Shown here: positions 33,797-43,100 of the stretch, piece after piece
Numbering within the stretch: the stretch's first letter is position 1
How the letters are laid out: each line of letters starts with the position of its first letter
Assembly (NCBI RefSeq): GCF_000721175.1
Contig: NZ_JOEZ01000001.1
Location: 310,001-374,000, forward strand
Direction of reading: 5' to 3'
Length of the DNA stretch: 64,000 nt
Source of the DNA: Streptomyces anulatus
Lineage (GTDB): Bacteria; Actinomycetota; Actinomycetes; Streptomycetales; Streptomycetaceae
Program-made: the position numbers and the translations under genes
Notes under the pieces: model-generated
The model's database searches: none
What the model saw: only the letters and a program-made list of their open reading frames with translations
What the model was told of the DNA's origin: nothing

Positions 33797-34887
33797 GCGG
33801 GCGGGAGCACGAAGGGCCCGGTCAGGAGAGCGACGCGTTGTACGCGCAGCTCAGCGCCTACGAAGGCCGCGCCGCCGCCACCGCGGGCCGGGGCAAGGAT
33901 CCGGTCAACGCGCCGATGATCCGGCACTGGTGCGAGGCGATGGGCGACACCTCGGCGGCCTACCGGGGGCCGGACGCCATCGCCCCGCCGACGATGCTCC
34001 AGGCCTGGACGATGGGCGGGCTCTCCGGGCACACGGGCGGCGCGGACCGTACCGACGGTGCGGACAGCCCGGGCCGTACCGACGGCGCGGGCGGTACGGG
34101 CCGCACCGCGACGTACGACGAGATGTTCGCCCTGCTCGACGGGGCCGGCTACACCTCCGTCGTCGCGACCGACTGCGAGCAGGAGTACCTGCGGCCACTG
34201 CGCCCCGGTGACCGGATCACCTTCGACACGGTCATCGAATCCGTCTCCCCGCGCAAGACGACCAAGCTCGGCACCGGCTACTTCGTCACGACCCGCACGG
34301 ACGTCCGTGCCGACGGCGAACCGGCCGGTACGCACCGCTTCCGCATCCTCAAGTACCGCCCCGCGCAACGGGAACAGACGGAGCGGGAACAGACGGAGCG
34401 GGAACGGACGGCACCGAATCACGCGGCACCGAATCAGGTGGCACGGAACCAGGCAGCGGCGCAGGAACCGCCCCTGCGTCCCCGGCCCGTGATCAACCGC
34501 GACAACGCCGGGTTCTGGGAAGGCGTCGCCGAGCACCGGCTCCTCATCCAGCGCTGCACCGACTGCGCGACCCTGCGTCTGCCCTGGCTGCCCGGCTGCA
34601 ACGCTTGCGGCGGCGCGGAATGGGACACCGTCGAGGCGTCGGGCGAGGGCACGGTCTTCAGCCATGTCGTGATGCACCACCCGCCGTTCCCCGCATTCAG
34701 CCCCGCCGGTGAGGGCGGGCCGTACGCCGTCGCGCTGGTCGAACTGGCCGAGGGCGTCCGCATCGTCAGCAACGTGATCGGTGTGCCGTACGACAAGGTC
34801 CGCGTCGGCATGCCCGTGCGCCTGGAGTTCCTCGTCACGCACCCCGACCTGGAACTGCCGGTCTTCCGGTCGAGCGAAGGCGGTTGA
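33793..34887 (+). CDS. MaoC-like hydratase fused to DUF35 zinc-ribbon/OB domain (ChsH2-like)
   Basis: 364 residues. The N-terminal ~190 form a hot-dog fold like the FAS1-type MaoC dehydratases (APPTMLQAW, CEQEYLRPLRPGDRITFDTV). The C-terminal half is DUF35: a zinc ribbon with CTDC and CNAC (about 250-275) followed by an OB fold (GEGTVFSHVVMHHPPFPAF). ChsH2 in Mycobacterium has this layout; its hot-dog domain pairs with ChsH1 to hydrate the enoyl-CoA and its DUF35 domain binds the Ltp2 aldolase. Both partners are encoded downstream here. Low-complexity insertions, a Thr/Gly/Asp loop near 80-105 and a linker made of 15-bp repeats (REQTEREQTERERT), are unusual. Confidence 0.88.
   Translation: MSGREHEGPGQESDALYAQLSAYEGRAAATAGRGKDPVNAPMIRHWCEAMGDTSAAYRGPDAIAPPTMLQAWTMGGLSGHTGGADRTDGADSPGRTDGAGGTGRTATYDEMFALLDGAGYTSVVATDCEQEYLRPLRPGDRITFDTVIESVSPRKTTKLGTGYFVTTRTDVRADGEPAGTHRFRILKYRPAQREQTEREQTERERTAPNHAAPNQVARNQAAAQEPPLRPRPVINRDNAGFWEGVAEHRLLIQRCTDCATLRLPWLPGCNACGGAEWDTVEASGEGTVFSHVVMHHPPFPAFSPAGEGGPYAVALVELAEGVRIVSNVIGVPYDKVRVGMPVRLEFLVTHPDLELPVFRSSEGG
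34372..34455 (+). repeat. 15-bp tandem repeats encoding the interdomain linker
   Basis: GAACAGACGGAGCGG occurs twice exactly (34372-34386, 34387-34401) with a third diverged copy, followed by a second 15-bp family (GCACCGAATCACGCG and relatives) from 34411. Both encode five-residue repeats between the MaoC and DUF35 domains. Confidence 0.8.
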
Positions 34888-34888
34888 G

Positions 34889-35932
34889 ATGGACTTCACC
34901 CCGAGCGAGGAGCAGTCCGCCGCGCAGGGTCTGGCCGCGCGGATCTTCGGCGACCTGTCCACGCACGAGCGGCTGGTGGCGGCCGGTACGGGCACGGACG
35001 CGGAGCTGTGGAAGGAGCTGTGTGCGGCGGGGCTGCCCGGCGCGGTCGAGGACGTCGGGCTGCTCGGCCTCGTCCTGCTCCTGGAGGAACAGGGCCGGAC
35101 CACCGCCCAGGTCCCGTTCGCGGCGACCTGTGTGTACGGGCTGCTCGCCGTCGCCGGGCACGGCACGGCGGAGCAGCGCGAGCGCCTGCTGCCCGGTCTG
35201 CGCGACGGTACCAAGGTCGCGACGGGCGCGTTCCCGGCGCCGGGCGGCGTACACGCGTCGGACGGTGTGCTGCACGGGGCTGTGCCCTGGGTGCCCTGGC
35301 TGCGCGACGCCACCCAGGTGCTGGTGGCGGACGCCGACCGGGCCCTGTGGATCGTCGGGGCGGGCGCGCCGGGCGTCGCCGTGCTGCCGGTGGAGACGAC
35401 CGCGCCCTGGGCTGCGGGGCGCCTCGCTCTCGACGGCGTACGCGGGGAGCGGCTCGGCGAGGGGCCGGAGGCGTACGCGGCGGTCCTCGCCACGGCCCGC
35501 ACCGCCTTCGCCGGACTCCAGGCCGGGGTGTGCGCCGGCTCGCTCGCGCGGGCCGTCCGCCACACCGCCACCCGCGAGCAGTTCGGGCGCCCGCTCTCCA
35601 CCAACCAGGCCGTCCTGCTCCGCGCCGCCGACGCCCACATGGACACCGAGGCGATCCGGGTCACCGCGTACGAGGCGGCCTGGCGGCGGGACCGGAAACT
35701 GGACCACGGAGCACAGGCGTTGACCGCCGCATGGTGGGCGTCGGAGGCGGGCAAGCGGGTCGTCCACGCGGGCCAGCACCTGCACGGCGGCACCGGGGCC
35801 GACCTGGACCACCCGGTACACCGGCACTTCCTCTGGGGCCGCCAGCTCGACGCTTACCTCGGCTGCGGCAGTGAAGTCCTCCAAGAGCTGGGCCTGTTGC
35901 TCGCGGGCAGCCGTCAGGAGGACGCGTCGTGA
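34889..35932 (+). CDS. Acyl-CoA dehydrogenase, FadE28 (ChsE1)-like short subunit
   Basis: 347 residues, shorter than catalytic acyl-CoA dehydrogenases. The N-terminus MDFTPSEEQSAAQGLAARIF and middle LAVAGHGTAEQRERLLPGL fit the fold; the central beta domain is poor in the usual FAD-contacting T.P.aGSD motif. The C-terminal helices are kept (TREQFGRPLSTNQAVLLRAADAH, HLHGGTGADLDHPVHRHFLW). This matches the FadE28/ChsE1 partner of a heteromeric enzyme in which each subunit supplies half of the cofactor site. ATG 34889 sits one base after the preceding stop. The GTGA overlap at the 3' end couples it to the ChsH1-like gene. Confidence 0.87.
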   Translation: MDFTPSEEQSAAQGLAARIFGDLSTHERLVAAGTGTDAELWKELCAAGLPGAVEDVGLLGLVLLLEEQGRTTAQVPFAATCVYGLLAVAGHGTAEQRERLLPGLRDGTKVATGAFPAPGGVHASDGVLHGAVPWVPWLRDATQVLVADADRALWIVGAGAPGVAVLPVETTAPWAAGRLALDGVRGERLGEGPEAYAAVLATARTAFAGLQAGVCAGSLARAVRHTATREQFGRPLSTNQAVLLRAADAHMDTEAIRVTAYEAAWRRDRKLDHGAQALTAAWWASEAGKRVVHAGQHLHGGTGADLDHPVHRHFLWGRQLDAYLGCGSEVLQELGLLLAGSRQEDAS

Positions 35933-36351
35933 CGCCGGCCCACAGCGTCGGCGACGAGCTGCCGCCCCTGGAGATCCCGCTGACCCGGACCCTGATCGTC
36001 GCCGGGGCCATCGCCTCCCGCGACTACCAGGACGTGCACCACGACGCGGACCTCGCCCGGGAGAAGGGCTCCCCCGACATCTTCATGAACATCCTCACCA
36101 CCAACGGGCTCGTCGGCCGCTACATCACCGACCACTTCGGCCCCTGCGCCGTCCTCCGCAAGGTCGCGATCCGCCTCGGCGCCCCCAACTACCCTGGGGA
36201 CGTCATGCGGTTGACCGGCCGCATCACCGAGCTGGCCGCCGGAGAGCCCGTCGAAGCGACGGTCCGGGTCACCGGGGACAACGGCATCGGACGCCATGTC
36301 ACCGGCATGGTCACGGTGACCCTCCCGCAGAAGGGCGGTGGTGGAGCATGA
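35929..36351 (+). CDS. MaoC-family enoyl-CoA hydratase subunit (ChsH1-like)
   Basis: 140 residues, a single hot-dog domain. TRTLIVAGAIASRDYQDVHHDADLAREKGS holds the hydratase motif (D..H.D..A) with the catalytic Asp/His arrangement, and INILTTNGLVGRYITDHFGP is the following helix. In Mycobacterium ChsH1 pairs with the MaoC domain of ChsH2 to form the active hydratase of cholesterol side-chain degradation. The coupled position between the FadE28-like and Ltp2-like genes is the same here. The GTG start overlaps the previous stop, and the ATGA at its end overlaps the Ltp2-like gene. Confidence 0.88.
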   Translation: MTPAHSVGDELPPLEIPLTRTLIVAGAIASRDYQDVHHDADLAREKGSPDIFMNILTTNGLVGRYITDHFGPCAVLRKVAIRLGAPNYPGDVMRLTGRITELAAGEPVEATVRVTGDNGIGRHVTGMVTVTLPQKGGGGA

Positions 36352-37514
36352 GCATCCGCAGGGCCGACTCGCTCGGCGGGAAGGCGGCGATCGTCGGTAT
36401 CGGGGCCACCGAGTTCTCCAAGGACTCCGGCCGCAGCGAACTGAAGCTGGCCGTCGAGGCCGTCCGCGCCGCCCTCGACGACGCGGGACTCACCCCCGCC
36501 GACGTCGACGGGCTCGTCACCTTCACCATGGACACCAGTCCCGAGATCACCGTCGCGCAGGCGGCCGGGATCGGCGAGCTGTCGTTCTTCTCCCGGATCC
36601 ACTACGGCGGCGGCGCGGCCTGCGCCACCGTGCAGCAGGCCGCCCTCGCGGTGGCGAGCGGGATCGCGGACGTCGTCGTCTGCTACCGGGCCTTCAACGA
36701 GCGCTCCGGCCGCCGCTTCGGCTCCGGCGTCCAGCGGCGCGAGCCGACCGCCGAGGGCACGGCGCTCGGCTGGAACCTGCCGTACGGGCTGCTCACCCCG
36801 GCCTCCTGGGTGGCGATGGCGGCCCAGCGCTACCTGCACGCGTACGGCCTCGACCCGGAGGTCTTCGGGCACGTGGCGGTGGTCGACCGGCGGCACGCGG
36901 CGCGGAACCCGGCGGCGTACTTCCACGGGAAGCCGATCACGCTCGCCGACCACGCCGAGTCGCGCTGGATCGTCGAACCGCTGCGGCTGCTCGACTGCTG
37001 TCAGGAGACGGACGGCGGCCAGGCCCTCGTCGTCACCAGCGTGGAGCGCGCCCGCGACCTGCCCCGCCCGCCCGCCGTCGTCGTCGCGGCGGCGCAGGGC
37101 GCGGGCCGCTCGCAGGAGCAGATGACGAGCTTCTACCGGGACGGGCTGACGGGCCTGCCGGAGACCGCCGTGGTCGCCCGGCAGCTCTGGAGCAGCTCCG
37201 GACTGACCCCGGCCGACATCGACGTGGGCATCCTCTACGACCACTTCACCCCGTTCGTCCTGATGCAGCTGGAGGAGTTCGGCTTCTGCGGGCCCGGGGA
37301 GGCAGGGGCGTTCGTCGCGGCGGACGTCCTGCCCCTGAACACCCATGGGGGTCAGCTGGGGGAGGCGTACCTCCATGGGATGAACGGCATCGCGGAGGCC
37401 GTCCGGCAGATCCGGGGCACCTCGGTGAACCAGGTGGCGGGGGCGGCGAGGTCGCTGGTCACGGCCGGTACGGGTGTCCCGACGTCGGGTCTGGTGCTCG
37501 GCGCGGACGGCTGA
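36348..37514 (+). CDS. Thiolase-fold lipid-transfer/aldolase protein (Ltp2-like)
   Basis: 388 residues. The N-terminus KAAIVGIGATEFSKDSGRSE and the SCP2-thiolase pattern IHYGGGAACATVQQAALAVASG fit the lipid-transfer branch of thiolases. Tyrosine-bearing segments VGILYDHFTPFVLMQLE and HGGQLGEAYLHGMNGIAEAV match the retro-aldolase Ltp2, which with the DUF35 domain of ChsH2 cleaves the last propionyl group from the steroid side chain. All needed partners are upstream in the operon. This is the final gene; a short spacer follows before the sigma factor gene. Another branched acyl-CoA substrate cannot be excluded, since Streptomyces strains differ in steroid use. Confidence 0.87.
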   Translation: MSIRRADSLGGKAAIVGIGATEFSKDSGRSELKLAVEAVRAALDDAGLTPADVDGLVTFTMDTSPEITVAQAAGIGELSFFSRIHYGGGAACATVQQAALAVASGIADVVVCYRAFNERSGRRFGSGVQRREPTAEGTALGWNLPYGLLTPASWVAMAAQRYLHAYGLDPEVFGHVAVVDRRHAARNPAAYFHGKPITLADHAESRWIVEPLRLLDCCQETDGGQALVVTSVERARDLPRPPAVVVAAAQGAGRSQEQMTSFYRDGLTGLPETAVVARQLWSSSGLTPADIDVGILYDHFTPFVLMQLEEFGFCGPGEAGAFVAADVLPLNTHGGQLGEAYLHGMNGIAEAVRQIRGTSVNQVAGAARSLVTAGTGVPTSGLVLGADG

Positions 37515-37680
37515 ACGGCGGTGTCCGGCGTCCGGGGTGTCCGGGGGCTCCCGGGGCTGGACCCTGACGGTCGCGCCGAGGCCCGTCCACCTTCAGGAGG
37601 TGCAGGGTGTACGCCCCCTACAACCTGAGGCGGACGGCGCTTCGGGACCTGGGGGCGATCCCCTCGGCGGTGCTCGCTCC

Positions 37681-37686
37681 TAGCGT
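37681..37686 (+). promoter_or_regulatory. Candidate leaderless promoter of the SigE-family sigma gene
   Basis: TAGCGT ends 7 nt before ATG 37694, matching the TANNNT -10 pattern placed so that transcription could start at the start codon. No clear -35. It is a counter-argument to the alternative GTG start at 37607. Confidence 0.4.
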
Positions 37687-37693
37687 TGAGTAC

Positions 37694-38257
37694 ATGACCA
37701 CGCCAGTCTGCACGGGCGCCTCCAGGGCGGCCTCCGCCACCGCCGCCGGCCACCCCCACGCGCCCTACGCGTCGTTCTCCTCGTACGTACGGGCCCGGGG
37801 GCCGGTCCTGCTGCGTACCGCGCGCTCGCTCACCGCGAACCCGTGCGACGCGGAGGACCTGCTGCAGACCGCGCTCGCCAAGACGTACGTCGCGTGGGAG
37901 CGGATCGAGGACCACCGGGCGCTGGACGGCTATGTGCGCCGGGCCCTGCTGAACACCCGCACCTCGCAGTGGCGCAAGCGCAAGGTCGACGAGTTCGCCT
38001 GCGAGGAACTGCCCGAGCGGGAGACCCTCCCGGCGCCGGACCCGGCCGAGCAGCAGTCGCTGCACGACGCGATGTGGCGTGCGGTGCTCAAGCTCCCGGA
38101 CCGCCAGCGCGCGATGGTCGTCCTGCGCTACTACGAGGACCTGAGCGAGGCCCAGACGGCGGAGGTGCTCGGCGTCTCGGTCGGTACGGTCAAGAGCGCC
38201 GTCTCCCGCGCCCTCGGCAAGCTCCGCGAGGACCCGGAGCTGATGCCGGTCCGCTGA
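37694..38257 (+). CDS. SigE-family ECF RNA polymerase sigma factor
   Basis: 187 residues. Region 2 (about 25-95) includes LLRTARSLTANPCDAEDLLQTALAKTYVAWERI, and region 4 (about 120-180) includes LPDRQRAMVVLRYYEDLSEAQTAEVLGVSVGTVKSAVSRAL, a good helix-turn-helix. There is no obvious anti-sigma gene next to it. The start is uncertain: ATG 37694 has a TAGCGT seven bases upstream, suggesting a leaderless message, while a GTG at 37607 has a perfect AGGAGG six bases upstream and would add 29 residues. The shorter form matches the usual family length. Members of this group regulate morphology and stress genes in Streptomyces; its target is unknown. Confidence 0.9.
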   Translation: MTTPVCTGASRAASATAAGHPHAPYASFSSYVRARGPVLLRTARSLTANPCDAEDLLQTALAKTYVAWERIEDHRALDGYVRRALLNTRTSQWRKRKVDEFACEELPERETLPAPDPAEQQSLHDAMWRAVLKLPDRQRAMVVLRYYEDLSEAQTAEVLGVSVGTVKSAVSRALGKLREDPELMPVR

Positions 38258-38320
38258 TCCGGACGGCCCGGTACGCTCCGCCGCAGGGCCCCGGACAGGA
38301 ATTTTCTCCCGTGAGTAGTG

Positions 38321-38338
38321 ACATACCGCGTGGTATGT
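38321..38338 (+). promoter_or_regulatory. Palindromic operator upstream of acyl-CoA ligase
   Basis: ACATACCGCGTGGTATGT is a perfect 7-bp inverted repeat with a 4-bp centre, 52 bp before the ligase start. Size and symmetry suit a TetR-family repressor responding to acyl-CoA. No TetR gene is adjacent. Confidence 0.55.
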
Positions 38339-38390
38339 GCGCAGAATCAGCGGAACCTTACTGCCGCGTAGCGCCTACCGGGAGGACGCC

Positions 38391-40043
38391 GTGCTGAGCA
38401 CCATGCAGGACGTACCGCTGACTGTCACCCGCATCCTGCACCACGGGATGACGATTCATGGGAAGTCGCAGGTCACGACCTGGACCGGCGAACCCGAGCC
38501 GCACCGTGTCACCTTCGCCGAGATCGGCGCGCGCGCCACCCGGCTGGCCAATGCGCTCCGCGACGAGCTGGGCGTCGACGGCGACCAGCGGGTGGCCACG
38601 CTCATGTGGAACAACTCGGCCCATGTCGAGGCCTACCTCGCCATTCCCTCCATGGGGGCCGTGCTCCACACCCTCAACCTCCGGCTGCCGCCCGAGCAGC
38701 TCGCCTGGATCGTCAACCACGCGGACGACAAGGTGGTGATCGTCAACGGCTCGCTGCTGCCGCTCCTCGTGCCGCTGCTGCCCCACCTGCCGAGCATCGA
38801 GCACATCGTCGTGTGCGGGCCGGGGGACCGCTCGGGTCTCGCCGGTGTCGCGCCGCGCGTACACGAGTACGAGGAACTGATCGCGGACCGCCCCACCACG
38901 TACGACTGGCCGGAGCTGGACGAACGCCAGGCCGCGGCCATGTGCTACACCTCCGGCACCACGGGCGACCCCAAGGGCGTCGTCTACTCGCACCGCTCGA
39001 TCTACCTGCACTCGATGCAGGTCAACATGACCGAGTCGATGGGACTGACCGACAAGGACACCACCCTCGTCGTCGTGCCCCAGTTCCATGTGAACGCCTG
39101 GGGCCTGCCGCACGCCACGTTCATGAGCGGCGTCAACATGCTCATGCCGGACCGCTTCCTGCAGCCCGCCCCGCTCGCCGACATGATCGAGCGCGAGCGC
39201 CCGACGCACGCGGCCGCGGTCCCCACCATCTGGCAGGGCCTGCTCGCCGAGGTCACCGCCAACCCGCGCGACCTCACCTCCATGGCCAACGTGACCATCG
39301 GCGGCGCGGCCTGTCCGCCCTCGCTGATGGAGGCGTACGACAAGCTCGGCGTCCGGCTCTGCCACGCCTGGGGCATGACGGAGACCTCGCCGCTGGGCAC
39401 CATGGCCCACCCGCCCGCCGGGCTGAGCGACGAGGAGCAGTGGCCCTACCGGGTAACCCAGGGCCGTTTCCCCGCCGGGGTCGAGGCGCGGCTGGTCGGC
39501 CCCGGCGGCGAACGCCTTCCGTGGGACGGCGAGTCGGCCGGTGAGCTGGAGGTCCGGGGCCCCTGGATCGCCGCCGCCTACTACGGCGGGGCCGACGGCG
39601 AGCACCTGCGCCCCGAGGACAAGTTCAGCGAGGACGGCTGGCTGAAGACCGGCGACGTCGGCGTGATCAGCACCGACGGCTTCCTCACCCTCACCGACCG
39701 GGCCAAGGACGTCATCAAGTCGGGCGGCGAGTGGATCTCCAGCGTCGAGCTGGAGAACGCGCTGATGGCCCACCCGGACGTCGCGGAGGCGGCCGTCGTC
39801 GCCGTGCCGGACGAGAAGTGGGGCGAGCGGCCGCTCGCGACCGTCGTGCTCAAGGAGGGCGCCGCGGAAACCGACTACGAGGCGCTGAAGTCGTTCCTCG
39901 CCGAGTCGGGCATCGCCAAGTGGCAGCTGCCGGAGCGCTGGTCGGTGATCGACGCCGTGCCGAAGACGAGCGTCGGCAAGTTCGACAAGAAGGTGATCCG
40001 CAAGCAGTACGCGGAAGGCGAGCTGGACGTCACCCAGCTCTGA
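38391..40043 (+). CDS. Acyl-CoA synthetase / fatty-acid-CoA ligase (ANL superfamily)
   Basis: 550 residues. The adenylation motifs are present: AMP-binding P-loop [31 protein letters not shown], the [11 protein letters not shown] motif, [16 protein letters not shown], and the hinge with the catalytic lysine late in [28 protein letters not shown] is the A5/A8 region. It activates a fatty or sterol side-chain acid to its CoA thioester, consistent with feeding the FadE operon 900 bp upstream, but the chain specificity is unknown. GTG 38391 follows GGGAGGACGCC. A palindromic operator lies upstream. Its stop codon is the first part of a 15-bp tandem repeat. Confidence 0.92.
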   Translation: MLSTMQDVPLTVTRILHHGMTIHGKSQVTTWTGEPEPHRVTFAEIGARATRLANALRDELGVDGDQRVATLMWNNSAHVEAYLAIPSMGAVLHTLNLRLPPEQLAWIVNHADDKVVIVNGSLLPLLVPLLPHLPSIEHIVVCGPGDRSGLAGVAPRVHEYEELIADRPTTYDWPELDERQAAAMCYTSGTTGDPKGVVYSHRSIYLHSMQVNMTESMGLTDKDTTLVVVPQFHVNAWGLPHATFMSGVNMLMPDRFLQPAPLADMIERERPTHAAAVPTIWQGLLAEVTANPRDLTSMANVTIGGAACPPSLMEAYDKLGVRLCHAWGMTETSPLGTMAHPPAGLSDEEQWPYRVTQGRFPAGVEARLVGPGGERLPWDGESAGELEVRGPWIAAAYYGGADGEHLRPEDKFSEDGWLKTGDVGVISTDGFLTLTDRAKDVIKSGGEWISSVELENALMAHPDVAEAAVVAVPDEKWGERPLATVVLKEGAAETDYEALKSFLAESGIAKWQLPERWSVIDAVPKTSVGKFDKKVIRKQYAEGELDVTQL

Positions 40044-40098
40044 CCCTTCGGGCTCTGACGCTTCGAGGTCTGACGCTTCGGGCTCTGACGCTTCGGGC
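40039..40098 (+). repeat. 15-bp x 4 tandem repeat at gene end
   Basis: Four contiguous 15-bp units (TCTGACGCTTCGGGC consensus) begin at the ligase stop codon. Each unit contains an in-frame TGA, so the array repeats the stop. Confidence 0.85.
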
Positions 40099-40112
40099 TC
40101 TTCGAGCCGCAC

Positions 40113-40126
40113 GTTTCACGTGAAAC
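40113..40126. other. parS: parS site (exact ParB-binding consensus)
   Basis: GTTTCACGTGAAAC is an exact match to the 14-bp core of the Streptomyces parS sequence. It is intergenic, between convergent genes, a common place for parS. Confidence 0.85.
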
Positions 40127-40168
40127 AGGGCGGGGGCGGTACGGGATTCCCGTGCCGCCCCCGCCCTG
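40126..40168. terminator. Bidirectional hairpin terminator
   Basis: A 20-bp stem, one G-U pair, joins 40126-40145 to 40149-40168 around a 3-nt loop. It lies between the convergent ligase and pseudokinase genes and immediately abuts parS. Confidence 0.85.
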
Positions 40169-40180
40169 TCGCTGGCGCGG

Positions 40181-43100
40181 TCAGTTGGTGCCGATCTTCG
40201 CCAGCAGGTCGACGATCCGGGACTGGACCTCGTCGCTGGTCGATCGTTCCGCCAGGAAGAGGACGGTTTCGCCCGATGTGAGCCGAGGCAGCTCCGCAGG
40301 GTCCATCCCGGCCGAGGTGTAGACGACCAGCGGGGTGCGGTTCAACTGCCCGTTGGCCCGCAGCCAGTCGATGATCCCGGCGCGCCGGCGACGTACCTGC
40401 ATCAGGTCCATCACCACGAGGTTCGGCCGCATCCGGCCCGCCAGGTCGACGGCCTCGCTGTCCGTCGCGGCGCGCGCCACCTGCATTCCGCGCCGCTCCA
40501 GGGTCTGCGTCAGCGCCACCGCGATCTCCTCGTGCTCCTCGATCAGGAGCACCCGCGAGGGATGCTGCTCGCTGTCGCGCGGGGCCAGCGCCTTGAGCAG
40601 GACGGCCGGGTCGGCTCCGTACGCCGCTTCCCGGGTCGCCTGTCCCAGACCGGCGGTGACCAGCACCGGAACCTCGGCCGCGACGGCCGCCTGGCGCAGC
40701 GACTGCAACGCGGTACGGGTGATGGGGCCGGTCAGCGGGTCGACGAAGAGCGCGGCGGGGAACGCGGCGATCTGGGCGTCGACCTCCTCGCGGGAGTTCA
40801 CGATCACCGGACGGTAGCCCCGGTCGCTGAGCGCCTGCTGGGTCGGCACGTCGGGTGCCGGCCAGACCAGCAGTCGGCGCGGGTTGTCCAGCGGCTCGGG
40901 CGGCATTTCGTCGTCGACCGGGTGCGGGTGCGGACGGTTGGCCACCTCGACCGCGCCCCCGGGCCCGTCGAGCGGCTCGGGCCCCTCGGCCCCCTCGTCG
41001 GGTGCTCCTATGGCGTACGCGCGCCCCTCCGCGATGGGCGGCGCGAGTAGCTGCCCCTCGCCGTAGGCGCCGGGCCCGCCCTGTGCCGGCTGACCCGGTT
41101 GGCCGGTCTCCTGCGCCGGGCCCTGGGGCGGGGCCGGGTTCCGGTTCGGGTTCGGGTTCGGGGGAGATCCGGGCACGGAAACGGGCGCGGGAGTGCCCGG
41201 CCGTTCCTGCTGGGGCGGGGCGTGCTGGCCGCCGGCGGTCGGGGCCGGGGCGCGGTCGCCCTCCGGCGGGGCGGCGAGCTTGCGCCGCCGGCCGGCCCCG
41301 CCCAAGCTCTGATGCGGCTGGTTCTGCGGGTGCGCGAGGTGCTGGGCGAACGGCACGCCCTGGCCCAGCGTCCGCACGCTGAAGGCCCTGCCCTGCGTCG
41401 AGTCGGGGTTGCTGCCGTCCGGCATCGGCTCCTCGGCGGGCAGCGGCTGCCGCCGCGCGTCCGGGGCCGTGCCGCCCGCGTCACCGTCGGCCGGGTGCGC
41501 GACGGCGGCGACGCCGGTGGTGTGGGCGGTCTGCCCGGTGTCGCCCCAGGAGGCGCTCTCCGGCGCCGGGCCCGGAGCCTGCGGGAGGCCGCCGTCGGGC
41601 GGGCCGGGAAGGTGGTGCGGACCGGGAGCGGCCGGGAAGCCCTGCCCGGAGGTTCCGTCCGCCTGCGCGCCGGGGTGCGCCGGGGCGACGGGGTGCGCCT
41701 GCGGAGGCGTGTGACCGGCCTCCGGTGCGGTTCGCGTGTGGTGCCCGGTCGCCTCGTCACCGGGGCCCGCCGGGGCGTCGGGGGCGATCGGCGCCCGGTC
41801 CGCGTCGGCCGGCGGCAGGGCGAAGGCCGTCCGCGGACCGGTTTCGGCGGCGGTGCGCTCCTGGGCGGCGGCCAGCGCGCGCCGGGCCCGCCGGCCTCCG
41901 GGCTGCTGGCTTCCGGGCTGCTGGGCAGGCTCCGCGCCCGGGTGGCCGCCGCTCCCGCCGCTTCCGGACGCGAGGGCGGGGAGGGCGAGGTTCTCACCTT
42001 CCCGACGGGCCCGCCGTCCGGCGGGCGGAACGGGCTGCTGCGGGTCCACCGGGACGCCCTGGGGCGGCACGGTCTGCCCGAGCTGCGGACGGCCGCCGCC
42101 CTGGGCGTTCTCCGCCGCGGTGACGACCGAACCCTCGGAGGGTGCCGAGGAGGACGCCGCGGACGGGGCGGAGGTCAGGGCCAGTGCCTGACGCTGCGGT
42201 GGCTGAGGCTGCTGCTGTGCAGAGCCCCCGGTGTCCACCGGAACCGCGCCCGCGCCCGGGGCCTGAGCCTCGGCCGGGCTGGGACGGCCGCGCCGCCGCC
42301 CGGAGCCCTCGCCCTGCTGGGCGGGGATCAGTTCGGGGGCCTGCTGCCCCTCGGGCGCGGCCGGTCCACGGCGCGCCCGCCGCCGCCCGGTCGGCTCGGC
42401 GGCCGGACGGTCCTCCGGAGCGGGAGCAGGAGCGGCAGCGGGTTCGACAGCGGCAGCCACGGCACCGGCCTCGCCACCGCCCGTGCTCTCCGGCGTACCA
42501 GGCGTACCACCGGGGCTGTCCAGGAACGCGTCGGTGGAGGACCTGCGCGCCCGGCGCCGACCGCCACTGGTGACGCCCGGCGCTCCAAGGCCTTCGGGCG
42601 ACGAGGACGCGACGGGTGCGGGCTCCGGCAGCGGGGCGTTCCCGTCCGCCTCCGGGGGCGCGATCGTGCCGGAAGCGGCGCCGACGGGCAGGTCGAGCAC
42701 GTACGCGCTGCCGCTCATCCCCGGCATCTCGTGCGTCTGGAGGACCCCGCCGTGCGCCCGGACGATGCCGCGCACGATCGGCTCGTGCACCGGGTCGCCC
42801 CCGGCGAACGGCCCGCGCACCTCGATCCGCACGACGTCACCGCGCTGGGCGGCGGCCACGACCACCGTGGAGTCGACATAGCCGCCCCCGGGCGCGGCCC
42901 GGGTCTTGCCGGTCGAATCGACACCGCAGACGTCCGCGACGAGATGGGCGATGGCGGTCGCCAGCTGACGCGCGTCGACCTCGGCCTCGATCGGCGGGGC
43001 GTGCACGGCGAACTGGGCGCGCCCGGGCCCGATCAGCTCGACCGCCCCGTCGATCCCGCCGGTCACGATCCCTTCGATCATGGCGGGGACCTTGTGCAGC

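Noticed and set aside
37607..37693. N-terminal extension of the SigE-family sigma factor
   Set aside because: AGGAGG lies before GTG 37607, but the added 29 residues are outside conserved region 2 and a TAGCGT box fits a leaderless start at ATG 37694; left as an alternative.
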